A stretch of DNA of 64,000 bases. Origin: Microbacterium hydrocarbonoxydans (GTDB lineage: Bacteria > Actinomycetota > Actinomycetes > Actinomycetales > Microbacteriaceae). Position numbers and translations under genes: made by a program. The first letter of the stretch is position 1, and the number at the start of each line of letters is the position of its first letter. This document shows positions 35,546-43,406 of the stretch, in pieces. Where the stretch lies: assembly GCF_000956475.1 (NCBI RefSeq), contig NZ_JYJB01000006.1:186001-250000 (forward strand), written 5' to 3'. Below the pieces are notes generated by a model. That model searched no databases. It had not been told where the DNA came from and saw only the letters and a program-made list of their open reading frames with translations.

Positions 35546-36322
35546 ATGACGGAGTACGAGACGATCCTGGTCGAGCAGCGCGGACGCGTCGGCTGGATCA
35601 CCCTGAACCGCCCTGAGGCATTGAACGCGCTGAACAGCCGTGTCGCCGAGGAGGTCACCGCGGCTGCTGTCGCCTTCGACAGCGACGAGGGCGTGGGCGC
35701 CATCGTGGTGACCGGATCGGAGAAGGCCTTCGCCGCGGGCGCCGACATCAAGGAGATGGAGTCGATGTCGGCCGCCGAGATGATCGCGACCGACCACTTC
35801 GGCATCTGGCGCGACTTCGCCTCGGTGCGAACCCCCGTGATCGCTGCGGTGTCAGGGTTCGCGCTCGGCGGTGGATGCGAGCTCGCGATGATGTGCGACA
35901 TCATCCTCGCCGCCGACACCGCGAAGTTCGGGCAGCCCGAGATCAATCTCGGTGTCATCCCCGGCATGGGGGGCACGCAGCGGCTGATCCGCGCGGTCGG
36001 CTATTACAAGGCGGCCGAGCTCGTGCTCTCAGGACGTTTCATGGGCGCGGAGGAGGCGGAGCGCTCGGGTCTCGTGTCGCGTGTGGTGCCGGCATCCGAT
36101 CTCCTCGCCGAGGCCGAGAAGCTGGCGACGACCATCGCCTCCAAGTCGCTGCCGTCGGTCTACGCGGCGAAGGCCGCGCTGGACGCGGCCATGGAGACCA
36201 CCCTCTCCGAGGGGCTGGCCCACGAGAAGCAGGCGTTCGCGGCGCTGTTCGACACCGCGGATCAGAAAGAGGGCATGGCGGCGTTCCGCGAGAAGCGGGC
36301 GCCCGACTTCCAGAACCGCTGA
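35546..36322 (+). CDS. enoyl-CoA hydratase
   Basis: A 258-residue crotonase-family protein, normal length from the third of three in-frame ATGs (35504, 35525, 35546). The oxyanion-hole sequences are [13 protein letters not shown] and [14 protein letters not shown]; catalytic glutamates sit in the second and in [17 protein letters not shown]. It hydrates methacrylyl- or crotonyl-CoA and completes the valine set; a separate hydroxyisobutyryl-CoA hydrolase is not present here. The two upstream ATGs would add residues coded by repeat-derived sequence, so I do not use them. Confidence 0.92.
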   Translation: MTEYETILVEQRGRVGWITLNRPEALNALNSRVAEEVTAAAVAFDSDEGVGAIVVTGSEKAFAAGADIKEMESMSAAEMIATDHFGIWRDFASVRTPVIAAVSGFALGGGCELAMMCDIILAADTAKFGQPEINLGVIPGMGGTQRLIRAVGYYKAAELVLSGRFMGAEEAERSGLVSRVVPASDLLAEAEKLATTIASKSLPSVYAAKAALDAAMETTLSEGLAHEKQAFAALFDTADQKEGMAAFREKRAPDFQNR

Positions 36323-36328
36323 GCGGGA

Positions 36329-36772
36329 CTAGCCGCGGAGCGACTCGATGATCCTGGCCAGTCGGCGCTCGCGCGTCGCCTCCTGCTTGGCCTCGGCGAC
36401 CGTCCGTGCGTGCTCCTTGCGCGCCGTGTACGAGAGGGCGTCGAACGCGCCGCGCAGCGCAGGATCGGCATCCAGGGCCTCGGCCAGCGCGGGCGGCTCC
36501 TCGACCGTGCGCTCTGCGGTATCGACCGCGATCACCGCGTCGACCTCTTGATCGATCTCGACTCCGAGTTCGGCGCGCACGGCCTTGCTGAATCCGATCA
36601 GGTTCTTGCCGCCCATGCGGGCCACGCGCAGCCTCGCGGTGCGGCCGCCGATCGTCACAGACACGGGGAACGCCTTGCCGGCGCCGAGCGATTCGACCTG
36701 CTCGTCGGAGAGCACGATCGCGGCGGCGGGCCCGGATCCCCAGAGGACGGTGTGGAGGCCGAGTTCGGTCAT
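36329..36772 (-). CDS. DUF1905 / YdeI (OmpD-associated) family protein
   Basis: A 147-residue protein: an N-terminal DUF1905-type beta-barrel (ASVTIGG-like PVSVTIGGRTARLRVARMGGKNLIGFSKAVR) followed by a YdeI-type helical tail (ALRGAFDALSYTARKEHARTVAEAKQEATRERRLARIIESL). Proteins of this architecture are widespread and of unproven function; YdeI in enterics is linked to peptide tolerance. Its stop lies six bases from the convergent hydratase stop, with no hairpin. Confidence 0.85.
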   Translation of the reverse strand: MTELGLHTVLWGSGPAAAIVLSDEQVESLGAGKAFPVSVTIGGRTARLRVARMGGKNLIGFSKAVRAELGVEIDQEVDAVIAVDTAERTVEEPPALAEALDADPALRGAFDALSYTARKEHARTVAEAKQEATRERRLARIIESLRG

Positions 36773-36810
36773 GGGGCGACTCTAGCCCGCGGCGACGGCG
36801 CGCGCACCGG

Positions 36811-37833
36811 TCAGTCGGAGTGATCGGGCACGGACCGCCAGGCCGGGAACGGGTCGGGGAATGTGCTCCAGAGGCGCGGGCCGGCGGCGAGCTCGCCGTC
36901 GCTGAGAGCGGCATCGTCGAACGCCGCGCGCAGTGCCGCAAGACGGAGGTCGACGCCGATGATCGCGAGCTCCTGACCGATCGCGAGGAGCTCTCCTCCG
37001 TCATCGATGCGCCCGTCCTCCTCGAGAGGGAAGAGCGAGATGGTCCGCCCGACGTGCTCCCAGCGCACGGTCGCCTGCGGACGCGTGGCCAGCCGGCAGA
37101 AGCCTGCCGATCGGATCACCAGCCCGAACTCCCCGCGCTCGATGCGGTCCAGCAGAGCCGCCAGGCGCGCGGGGTGAAGAGGGCGGACGTGCTCGTAGCG
37201 GAGCGCGCTGACGCGGCGGTCTGTCATGTGCGGCGCGAAGTCGGAGTTGAGGATGCCGATCCAGCCGGGCCGCTCCTGGGCGGACGAGTATGTCGCCTGA
37301 TCCTCGAGCACCTCGATCCCCTCGCGGTGCAGCCGCAGTCGGGCCCGGGGGCTCAGATGGCTGATGAGGGCCATCGTGAGCGAGAGCCGTGGCGTCTCGA
37401 GCGCGGCCCAGTTCACGAGCACGATGGACGAGGCGTACTCGAGCTGCATCGCGGTCAGGAGCGCGATCGCGGTCAGATCCGAAACGGCGCGCGGCGACCT
37501 CGTCCGGATGTGGTCGGGCCGATTCAGGTCGTCAAGGAGGTGCGTCGCGTCGACCACGCAGACCAGTCCGGTCAGGCGGATGCCCGACTCGGGGTGGGTG
37601 AGGGCTCCGATGAGCGCGGTGGCATCGATGTCGGCCGTGAACTCGACCACCGCGCCGGATGCCGGCTCGGCGCGGCGGGAGAGGGTGGCGGCCATCTCCG
37701 CCGGATCCGGCGTCAGCGTGAGCGCCGTCGCAGGTACCAGCATCCGTCCGTCGGCGAGCGCGAGGCGTCGTGCGTACCGTCTGCGTTCCGGAGCGCATCC
37801 GCCGACCACCGCGACCACGTTCACTGCATCCAT
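36811..37833 (-). CDS. CobW-like protein with degenerate GTP-binding motifs
   Basis: A 340-residue COG0523-related protein. The C-terminal CobW domain is recognisable (about 205-330: VSALRYEHVRPLHPARLAALLDRIERGEFG, LVIRSAGFCRLATRP, RTISLFPLEED). The N-terminal P-loop, normally GxxGxGKT, reads VVGGCAPERRRYARR with no GKT; the CxCC metal motif is absent, and NKxD appears as NWAAL. So GTPase-driven metal transfer is doubtful unless another protein supplies it. It is divergent from the zinc-independent ribosomal protein L36 gene with a Zur-like box between, implying expression in zinc starvation. ATG 37833 has a purine-rich ribosome-binding site (GAAAGAGGG); an upstream ATG would overlap the Zur box. 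Confidence 0.82.
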   Translation of the reverse strand: MDAVNVVAVVGGCAPERRRYARRLALADGRMLVPATALTLTPDPAEMAATLSRRAEPASGAVVEFTADIDATALIGALTHPESGIRLTGLVCVVDATHLLDDLNRPDHIRTRSPRAVSDLTAIALLTAMQLEYASSIVLVNWAALETPRLSLTMALISHLSPRARLRLHREGIEVLEDQATYSSAQERPGWIGILNSDFAPHMTDRRVSALRYEHVRPLHPARLAALLDRIERGEFGLVIRSAGFCRLATRPQATVRWEHVGRTISLFPLEEDGRIDDGGELLAIGQELAIIGVDLRLAALRAAFDDAALSDGELAAGPRLWSTFPDPFPAWRSVPDHSD

Positions 37834-37872
37834 CCGAGCCCTCTTTCTCGCTTCCTCCGCTATCATCGCTAA

Positions 37873-37887
37873 TGATAACCATTCTCA
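37873..37887. promoter_or_regulatory. Zur-like box between CobW-like gene and L36
   Basis: TGATAACCATTCTCA is a 15-base Fur/Zur-type imperfect palindrome (five of seven pairs) with the usual TGATAA half-site. It lies 14 bases before the L36 start and 40 bases before the CobW-like start, so a bound zinc-loaded repressor would cover both. Zur is inferred from the zinc-related target genes. Confidence 0.75.
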
Positions 37888-37900
37888 GTAAGGAGTGACA

Positions 37901-38023
37901 ATGAAGGTACGTGCATCCATCAGATCCCTGAAGAATCAGCCGGGCGCGCAGGTGGTGCGCCGACGCGGTCGCGTGTATGTGATCAACAAGCTCAATCCGC
38001 GCTTCAAGGGCCGGCAGGGCTGA
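37901..38023 (+). CDS. ykgO: 50S ribosomal protein L36, zinc-independent (type B) paralog
   Basis: A 40-residue ribosomal protein beginning [10 protein letters not shown] with [21 protein letters not shown] at the end. The ordinary L36 carries zinc through a C-x2-C-x12-C-x4-H ribbon; this copy has no cysteine, marking the C-minus form that replaces it in zinc shortage and frees ribosomal zinc. AAGGAG at 37890-37895 precedes the ATG. The Zur-like box just upstream and the divergent CobW-like protein agree with this role. Confidence 0.95.
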   Translation: MKVRASIRSLKNQPGAQVVRRRGRVYVINKLNPRFKGRQG

Positions 38024-38040
38024 GCCGCCGACCTGCGTCC

Positions 38041-38508
38041 TCAGCGTGCCGTCGCTCCGCGCCCCTCGAGCTCCTGGGCCAGGACCGCGTTGCGCTCTGC
38101 GATGATCCGCCGCATGTACTCGCGCATGAAGAGCCGGTCCACCATCCGGCCGAGCAGCCCGAGGGGAGAGCGGAATGTGATCGTGTCGCGCATCAGCGTG
38201 CCCTGCGGATGCTCCTCGAACACGAGCTCGTGCAGGAAGTCCCCGAAGGGGCCCGAGATCTGCCGGTCGCAGAACCGCCGCGGTCGATCGATGTCGAACA
38301 CGAGCGAGCGCAGCCGGAACGGGATGCCGAAGTGCCGCGCGCGCCACGTCACCGTCGATCCCTCGCGGAACACTCCGCCCTCAGGGGCCTCGATCATGGT
38401 CTCGCCGTACTGCGCCATCGAGCGAACGTGGAGACCCGGATCGAGGGATGCCGCGAACACCGCTTCCGGTGCTGCCGCGATCACGGTCTCCAGCACGAAC
38501 TCCGCCAT
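38041..38508 (-). CDS. SRPBCC (START-like) domain protein
   Basis: A 155-residue protein of the polyketide-cyclase/dehydrase SRPBCC fold: FVLETVIAAAPEAVFAASLD, GEGSTVTWRAR-like GSTVTWRARHFG, FCDRQISGPFGDFLHE, and the closing long helix after LGRMVDRLFMREYMRRII. Such proteins bind hydrophobic ligands. It starts one base after the stop of the MarR regulator, so the two are probably co-transcribed, with a possible sensing or detoxifying role. Confidence 0.85.
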   Translation of the reverse strand: MAEFVLETVIAAAPEAVFAASLDPGLHVRSMAQYGETMIEAPEGGVFREGSTVTWRARHFGIPFRLRSLVFDIDRPRRFCDRQISGPFGDFLHELVFEEHPQGTLMRDTITFRSPLGLLGRMVDRLFMREYMRRIIAERNAVLAQELEGRGATAR

Positions 38509-38509
38509 G

Positions 38510-39064
38510 TCAGAGCGGTTCGGGCTGGGGCCTGGGGTCCGTGAAGTCGCCGGCGGCCTTGCGCATGCGCGCGACGATCGCGACGAGCTCCGCGGCATCC
38601 TCCGTACTGATGCCCGGGTCGGCGAACACCTCGGCGTTCAGCGCCGTGGTCGCGCGGTCTACGAGCTCACGGCCCGCCGGTGTGAGAGAGAGCAGTGCGG
38701 CCCTGCCGTCGTGCGGGTGCGGCTCGCGGATCACGAGCCCATCGCGCACCAGGCGCTCCGCGGTGCTCGTGATCGTCGTCGCATGCACCTGCAGGCGCGC
38801 GACCACGCTCGACAGGGGCAGCCGCCCCGAGCGGCTGAAGGCGAGCAGTCGCAGCACCTCGTAGCGGGCGAAGCTCAGGGCGAACGGCTTCAGCGTGGCG
38901 TCGACCCGAGCGAGCAGCAGCTGCTGCGCCCGCATCACCGAGGTCACGACGGTCATGCCGTCTGCGGCATCCGTCCATCCGTGCGCGAGCCACTGCCGCT
39001 TCGCCTCGGCGAGCGGATCCACGGGCAACGGACGGGGCTGGACCACGGTTCTACGGTAGGGCAT
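38510..39064 (-). CDS. MarR family transcriptional regulator
   Basis: A 184-residue MarR-type regulator: FALSFARYEVLRLLAFS, then the winged HTH LPLSSVVARLQVHATTITSTAERLVRDGLVIREPHPHDGRAALLSLTPAGREL. It is divergent from etfB 83 bases away and heads an operon with the SRPBCC protein. It may regulate the electron-transfer genes; the divergent gap contains an inverted CTCAGT/ACTGAG pair (39079-39084 and 39100-39105). Confidence 0.92.
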   Translation of the reverse strand: MPYRRTVVQPRPLPVDPLAEAKRQWLAHGWTDAADGMTVVTSVMRAQQLLLARVDATLKPFALSFARYEVLRLLAFSRSGRLPLSSVVARLQVHATTITSTAERLVRDGLVIREPHPHDGRAALLSLTPAGRELVDRATTALNAEVFADPGISTEDAAELVAIVARMRKAAGDFTDPRPQPEPL

Positions 39065-39078
39065 CGGATGCCTTGAGT

Positions 39079-39123
39079 CTCAGTTGCACCCATAAAGACA
39101 CTGAGTTCCAGGGGGACTAGAAT
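39079..39123 (+). promoter_or_regulatory. etf promoter region with inverted CTCAGT/ACTGAG
   Basis: CTCAGT (39079-39084) and ACTGAG (39100-39105) form a 6-bp inverted repeat separated by 15 bases, spaced as an operator for a dimeric regulator such as the adjacent MarR. TAGAAT (39118-39123) lies 25 bases before the etfB start, a plausible -10 hexamer; the -35 is poor. Confidence 0.5.
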
Positions 39124-39147
39124 CGAGTCAGTCGTGAGGAGCAATCG

Positions 39148-39924
39148 ATGAAGATCTTCGTCCTGGTCAAAGAGGTGCCGGACACCTATGGCGATCGCAA
39201 GCTGAATCTCGAGACGGGTCTGGCCGATCGGGCCGCCGGAGACGTGGTGCTCGATGAGATCACCGAGCGCGCTCTCGAGGTCGCCCTGAGCTACGCCGAC
39301 AAGAACGAGGGCACCGAGGTCGTGGCGGTCTCGATGGCTCCCGCCGGGTCGACGGCGTCGGTGCGACGGGCTCTCGCGATCGGCGCGGCATCCGCTGTCC
39401 ACATCGCCGACGAGCAGCTCGCCGGGGCCGATCTGACTCTCACCGCCGAGGTGCTCGCTGCGGCGATCCGTCGCGGAGCACCCGACCTCGTGATCACCGG
39501 AAACCTCTCGACGGACGGCTCGGGCGGAGTGATCCCCGCGATGCTCGCGGAGCACCTGGGCTGGGCGCAGGCGACCGCGCTGACCAGCGTGGAGATCACC
39601 GCGGATGCCGTGAAGGGCACGCGCGGAGCGGATGCCGGATCGCAGGACGTCTCGGCATCCCTCCCGGCCGTCATCTCCATCACCGAAGCTCTGCCGGACG
39701 CCCGGTTCCCGAACTTCAAGGGCATCATGGCGGCGAAGAAGAAGCCGCTCGAGGTGCTCTCGCTCGCCGATCTCGGCGTCTCGGCCGATCCGTCTCTCGC
39801 GCCGCGATCGATCATGACGGCGGTGGCGGAGAAGCCGCCGCGGGCGGCGGGCGTGAAGATCGTCGACGACGGCGATGCCGCCGAGAAGCTGGTGGAGTAC
39901 CTCGTGCAGAACAGGCTGGTGTGA
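39148..39924 (+). CDS. etfB: electron transfer flavoprotein subunit beta
   Basis: A 258-residue EtfB/FixA protein carrying the AMP-binding part of the heterodimer: [59 protein letters not shown], and the C-terminal [23 protein letters not shown]. It accepts electrons from acyl-CoA dehydrogenases such as that of the valine operon at 33373. The stop overlaps etfA by one base. Confidence 0.95.
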   Translation: MKIFVLVKEVPDTYGDRKLNLETGLADRAAGDVVLDEITERALEVALSYADKNEGTEVVAVSMAPAGSTASVRRALAIGAASAVHIADEQLAGADLTLTAEVLAAAIRRGAPDLVITGNLSTDGSGGVIPAMLAEHLGWAQATALTSVEITADAVKGTRGADAGSQDVSASLPAVISITEALPDARFPNFKGIMAAKKKPLEVLSLADLGVSADPSLAPRSIMTAVAEKPPRAAGVKIVDDGDAAEKLVEYLVQNRLV

Positions 39925-40901
39925 TGATGGGCTACCCCGAGAACCCGATCCTCGTCCTCGTCGACGTCGACCCCGCAGGCAATGCCGCGCCGAGCACGGC
40001 CGGCCTGATCGGCGCCGCGTCGACCATCGGCTCGCCGGTGGCACTCGTCGTCGGAGGCTCCGCGGATGCGGCGGGCCAGGTCGCACAGGCCGGTGCGGCA
40101 GTGGTCATCTCCGAAGAGGGCGATGCCGCGCTGCTCACGGTGCCGATCGTCGACGCCCTCGAGCGCGCCTACGAGCGGGTCAAGCCCGACGCCGTGCTCC
40201 TGTCGAACTCGGTGGCAGGTCGCGACGTCGCCGGACGGTTCGCGGTGCGGGCGAAGCTCGCCCTGTCGGTAGACGCGGTCGGAGTCTCCCGCGACGACGA
40301 GGGTGTCGTCGCGCACCACTCCGTGTACGGCGGCGCCTACCTCGTCGACTCGGCTCCCACCTTCGGAGCGCCCGTGATCACCGTGCGCCAGGGAGCCGTC
40401 GAGGCGCGCGCGGCGGCCGTCGAGGACGCCGTGTTCGAAGGCGGCACCGGTGCGTCTCCGGTGAGTGGCGCCGCGGCATCCGCCGGTCCGATCGAAGCCG
40501 TCGAGCAGGCGTCCTCGCGGCCCGACCTGCGCGGCGCGACCCGGGTCGTCTCCGGCGGGCGTGGACTCGCCTCGAAGGAGCAGTTCGTGCTCGTGGAGCA
40601 GCTCGCCGACGCGCTCGGCGCGGCGGTGGGCGCGTCTCGCGCCGCGGTCGACGCCGGGTACATCCCGCAGTCGCATCAGGTCGGGCAGACCGGCGTCTCG
40701 GTGTCGCCGCAGCTGTACGTGGCCCTCGGCATCTCGGGCGCGATTCAGCACCGCGCTGGAATGCAGACGTCGAAGACCATCGTCGCGATCAACAAGGATG
40801 CCGAGGCGCCGATCTTCGATGTCGCCGACTTCGGCATCGTCGGCGACCTGTTCACCGTCGTCCCGCAGGTCATCGCCGCCCTCGAGGCGCGGAAGAAGTA
40901 G
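39924..40901 (+). CDS. etfA: electron transfer flavoprotein subunit alpha
   Basis: A 325-residue EtfA/FixB protein with the FAD-binding C-terminal half: [38 protein letters not shown] and the SxQxGxTG-type stretch [52 protein letters not shown]. The first of several in-frame starts (GTG 39921, ATG 39924, ATG 39927) cannot be fixed; 39924 overlaps the etfB stop. The next gene begins three bases after its stop. Confidence 0.95.
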   Translation: MMGYPENPILVLVDVDPAGNAAPSTAGLIGAASTIGSPVALVVGGSADAAGQVAQAGAAVVISEEGDAALLTVPIVDALERAYERVKPDAVLLSNSVAGRDVAGRFAVRAKLALSVDAVGVSRDDEGVVAHHSVYGGAYLVDSAPTFGAPVITVRQGAVEARAAAVEDAVFEGGTGASPVSGAAASAGPIEAVEQASSRPDLRGATRVVSGGRGLASKEQFVLVEQLADALGAAVGASRAAVDAGYIPQSHQVGQTGVSVSPQLYVALGISGAIQHRAGMQTSKTIVAINKDAEAPIFDVADFGIVGDLFTVVPQVIAALEARKK

Positions 40902-40903
40902 GC

Positions 40904-42643
40904 ATGGTCACGCGGATGCTCAGGCGCGGCCTGCCGCGCGTGCCCGGCGGCGAGCCCTGGCCTCCCGCCGACGCCGCGGTCGAGCTGCCCGGAGCGCCGG
41001 CGACCGCTTCGGGGGTCGACACGCCAGATGTCGGACGGAACGCCGAATCGATCCCCCGAAGCGGCGTGTCGACCCCCGAAGCGGAGCGCGCGGATGCCGG
41101 CGTCGGCGCGGCGGCGGAAGCCGTCGCGGGCGCGGCGGGTACTGCCGCCGTGGGTGCGGATAGGCCGGATGTCGCGGGCGCCGGTGCCTGGTCCGCTGGG
41201 CTCCGTCGCGGACTGCCGCGAGAGCCCGGCGGGGAACCGTGGCCGCCCGCGGGCACGCGCGCAGGCGGCGCCGCACCGCCGGTCGGCCAGACGGATGCCC
41301 AGACGTCGACCGCCGCGGCGGCGCCCGTCTCTCCTGGCGCGGCCCCCGTCGCTTCGGGGGGCGACACGCCAGATGTCGGACGGAATCCCGAGTCGATCCC
41401 TCGAACTGGCGTGTCGGCCCCCTCCGCGGCTCCACGAAGCGGCGCGCCTGCACCAGAGGCGGCGGCGGACGACGACGGCATCCCGATTCGCCGGGGCCTG
41501 CCGCGCACCGCGGGCGGAGACCCGTGGCCGCCCGCGGGAACCGTGGCTCGCGGCCGTGCGACCGTCGCCGAGATCGACGAGGCGGCGTACGAAGGACCCG
41601 ATTCCCCTGTGCTGCTCGCCGAGGGGGGCGCGGCTTCGGCATCCGCCGTCGTCGCCCCGGCAACCGACCTCGCCCCGATCCCGACCCGGCGGACGGTCTG
41701 GCACGGACAGGCACCTCGACACATCCCGGCGGTGCCGGCATCCGCTCGCCCTCGCCCCACCTGGCCTCAGGCCATCGCGGGCCTGTTCGCGGCGGCGGGC
41801 CTGGGCGTTCTCGCGGCAGCCGTCGTCGCGTTCGTGCGCACGCTGCTCAGCCTGCCGTTCATGCAGGACTTCCTCGCAGCCTTCCCTGGCGAGTACGAAC
41901 CCGCGATCCACGTGGCTCCGGGCTTCGCGCCCTGGGTCGGCTGGCAGCACTTCTTCAACATGTTCCTGATGGTGCTGATCATCCGCTCGGGGCTCACGAT
42001 CCGCCGCGAGAAGCGGCCGACCGCGTTCTGGACGCCGAGGAACAACCCCAAGGGCAAGGTCAGCCTGACGATCTGGTTCCACCAGGCGCTGGACATCCTG
42101 TGGCTGACGAACGGCGTGATCTTCCTCGTGCTGCTGTTCGCCACAGGGCACTGGGTGCGGATTGTGCCGACCAGCTGGGAGGTGCTGCCCAACGCGCTGT
42201 CCGCGGCGCTGCAGTACGTCTCATTCGACTGGCCGGCCGAGAACGGCTGGAACAACTACAACAGCCTGCAGCAGCTGGCGTACTTCGTCACGGTGTTCCT
42301 CGCCGCCCCGCTCGCGGCCGTCACAGGATTCCGCATGTCGGGGCTGTGGCCGAAGAGGGCCGAGCGGCTCTCCAAGGCGTACCCGATCGAGTGGGCGCGC
42401 AAGGTGCACTTCCCGGTCATGCTGTACTTCGTGCTGTTCATCATCGCGCACGTCGCACTGGTGTTCCTCACCGGCATGCTCGCGAACCTGAACCACATGT
42501 TCGCGTCGTCCGATGCGGTGAGCGGGACCGGCTTCTGGGTGTTCGTCGTCGCCATCGCGGTGATCGCGGCCGGCTGGGCGGCAGCCCGTCCCCTCGTGAT
42601 CGCCCCGATCGCGAAGCTGTTCGGCAACGTCTCCGGTCGCTGA
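40904..42643 (+). CDS. cytochrome b-domain membrane protein with repeated RRGLPR motif, linked to EtfBA
   Basis: A 579-residue protein. The C-terminal 310 residues form a four-helix b-type cytochrome like the membrane subunits of formate dehydrogenase and Ni-Fe hydrogenase: candidate haem histidines in GWQHFFNMFL, TIWFHQALDIL and KVHFPVMLYFVLFIIAHVALV. The N-terminal 270 residues are Pro/Ala-rich and carry three copies of RRGLPR..GG.PWPPA (about residues 7, 103 and 197). Between them two 25-residue blocks, SGVDTPDVGRNAESIPR and a near copy, are coded by palindromic DNA elements. The start ATG lies three bases after the etfA stop, so electron transfer between ETF and the quinone pool is a reasonable inference; no classical ETF-quinone oxidoreductase is in this window. 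Confidence 0.75.
   Translation: MVTRMLRRGLPRVPGGEPWPPADAAVELPGAPATASGVDTPDVGRNAESIPRSGVSTPEAERADAGVGAAAEAVAGAAGTAAVGADRPDVAGAGAWSAGLRRGLPREPGGEPWPPAGTRAGGAAPPVGQTDAQTSTAAAAPVSPGAAPVASGGDTPDVGRNPESIPRTGVSAPSAAPRSGAPAPEAAADDDGIPIRRGLPRTAGGDPWPPAGTVARGRATVAEIDEAAYEGPDSPVLLAEGGAASASAVVAPATDLAPIPTRRTVWHGQAPRHIPAVPASARPRPTWPQAIAGLFAAAGLGVLAAAVVAFVRTLLSLPFMQDFLAAFPGEYEPAIHVAPGFAPWVGWQHFFNMFLMVLIIRSGLTIRREKRPTAFWTPRNNPKGKVSLTIWFHQALDILWLTNGVIFLVLLFATGHWVRIVPTSWEVLPNALSAALQYVSFDWPAENGWNNYNSLQQLAYFVTVFLAAPLAAVTGFRMSGLWPKRAERLSKAYPIEWARKVHFPVMLYFVLFIIAHVALVFLTGMLANLNHMFASSDAVSGTGFWVFVVAIAVIAAGWAAARPLVIAPIAKLFGNVSGR
41004..41084. repeat. in-frame palindromic element, copy 1
   Basis: Perfect 22-bp arms 41004-41025 and 41063-41084 (left arm contains CTTCGGGGGTCGACACGCC) around a 37-base middle, inside the coding sequence of the cytochrome b-domain protein. 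It encodes SGVDTPDVGRNAESIPRSGV. A second copy lies 345 bases (115 codons) downstream in the same frame. Confidence 0.92.
41349..41429. repeat. in-frame palindromic element, copy 2
   Basis: Diverged copy of 41004-41084; about 68 of 79 aligned bases agree. Arms near 41356-41372 and 41405-41421 still pair around CGACACGCCAG/CTGGCGTGTCG with one mismatch in the G/C stretch. It encodes SGGDTPDVGRNPESIPRTGV in the same frame as copy 1. Confidence 0.88.
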
Positions 42644-42661
42644 CGCAGCCTCCGGCCCTCA

Positions 42662-42741
42662 TCGAGACCCCCACATAGCGCCGAGACCCCCACGTATTCA
42701 CGTCGATACGTGGGGGTCTCGGCAATAGGCGGGGGTCTCGA
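42662..42741. repeat. 80-base palindrome between convergent genes
   Basis: Arms 42662-42697 and 42706-42741 pair at 32 of 36 positions around the eight-base loop TCACGTCG. Each arm holds the heptamer GACCCCC twice, so two stacked stems are possible. It lies between stops at 42643 (+) and 42770 (-), and is the longest inverted repeat I found in the window. It probably also ends both transcripts, without a T-run. Confidence 0.9.
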
Positions 42742-42769
42742 CGCCGCGGACGGCGGCGCGCGCCGCAAG

Positions 42770-43276
42770 TCAGCGCGTGAAGCGCACCTCGGTGAGCGTC
42801 TCGCCGAGGAAAGGCTCGGTGTGGCTCGCGCCGTCGAGCGTGAAGCCGTTGCGCGTGTAGAAGCGGTGCGCGCGAGGGTTGTCCTCCGCGACCCAGAGGT
42901 ACAGCGGCTCATCCTTCTCGACCGCGGCATCGAACAGCTTCTGGCCGATGCCCGTGCCGTGGTACGCGTCGAGCAGGTAGATGAAGTACAGCTCGCGCAG
43001 CGCCGGGGCGTCTTTGTCGCGCGCAGGACCCGAGCCGACGAAGCCCACGATCTCGCCGTCGACCAGTGCGGCGCTCATCTTGAACTCCTCGCCCTGAGCG
43101 GCCCAGTGCGTCCAGAGCTCGGCCATGCGGCGCGGCGAGATCTTCTCGAGTGCTGCCTTGCTGATCAGGTGATCGTAGGTCTCGTGCCAGCACTGCGCGT
43201 GCACGCGACCTAGGGCTTCCGCATCCACGTCGCGGACCGGGCGGACGGTGATCTGAGGGTGGGCTTCGGCGCTCAT
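42770..43276 (-). CDS. GNAT family N-acetyltransferase
   Basis: A 168-residue GNAT acetyltransferase: ITVRPVRDVDAEALGRVH at the start, LVDGEIVGFVGSG, the acetyl-CoA pyrophosphate-binding stretch YHGTGIGQKLFDAA and the closing RAHRFYTRNGFTLDG. Substrate unknown. ATG 43276; a longer upstream start gives no further homology. Confidence 0.88.
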   Translation of the reverse strand: MSAEAHPQITVRPVRDVDAEALGRVHAQCWHETYDHLISKAALEKISPRRMAELWTHWAAQGEEFKMSAALVDGEIVGFVGSGPARDKDAPALRELYFIYLLDAYHGTGIGQKLFDAAVEKDEPLYLWVAEDNPRAHRFYTRNGFTLDGASHTEPFLGETLTEVRFTR

Positions 43277-43406
43277 GCCGCGACTCTACGCGCGGCTCGT
43301 GCGAAGCGGAAATCGAGCGGATGCCGCGCGCGACACAAGCGGCCACGATGGAGGTTTCTCACAATGATGTTCGCGTTTCGTGGGCGCGAGGCTACGATCA
43401 ATCCTC

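Noticed and set aside
37834..37866. Upstream ATG of the CobW-like gene
   Set aside because: It overlaps the Zur-like box region and lacks a ribosome-binding site; ATG 37833 is better supported.
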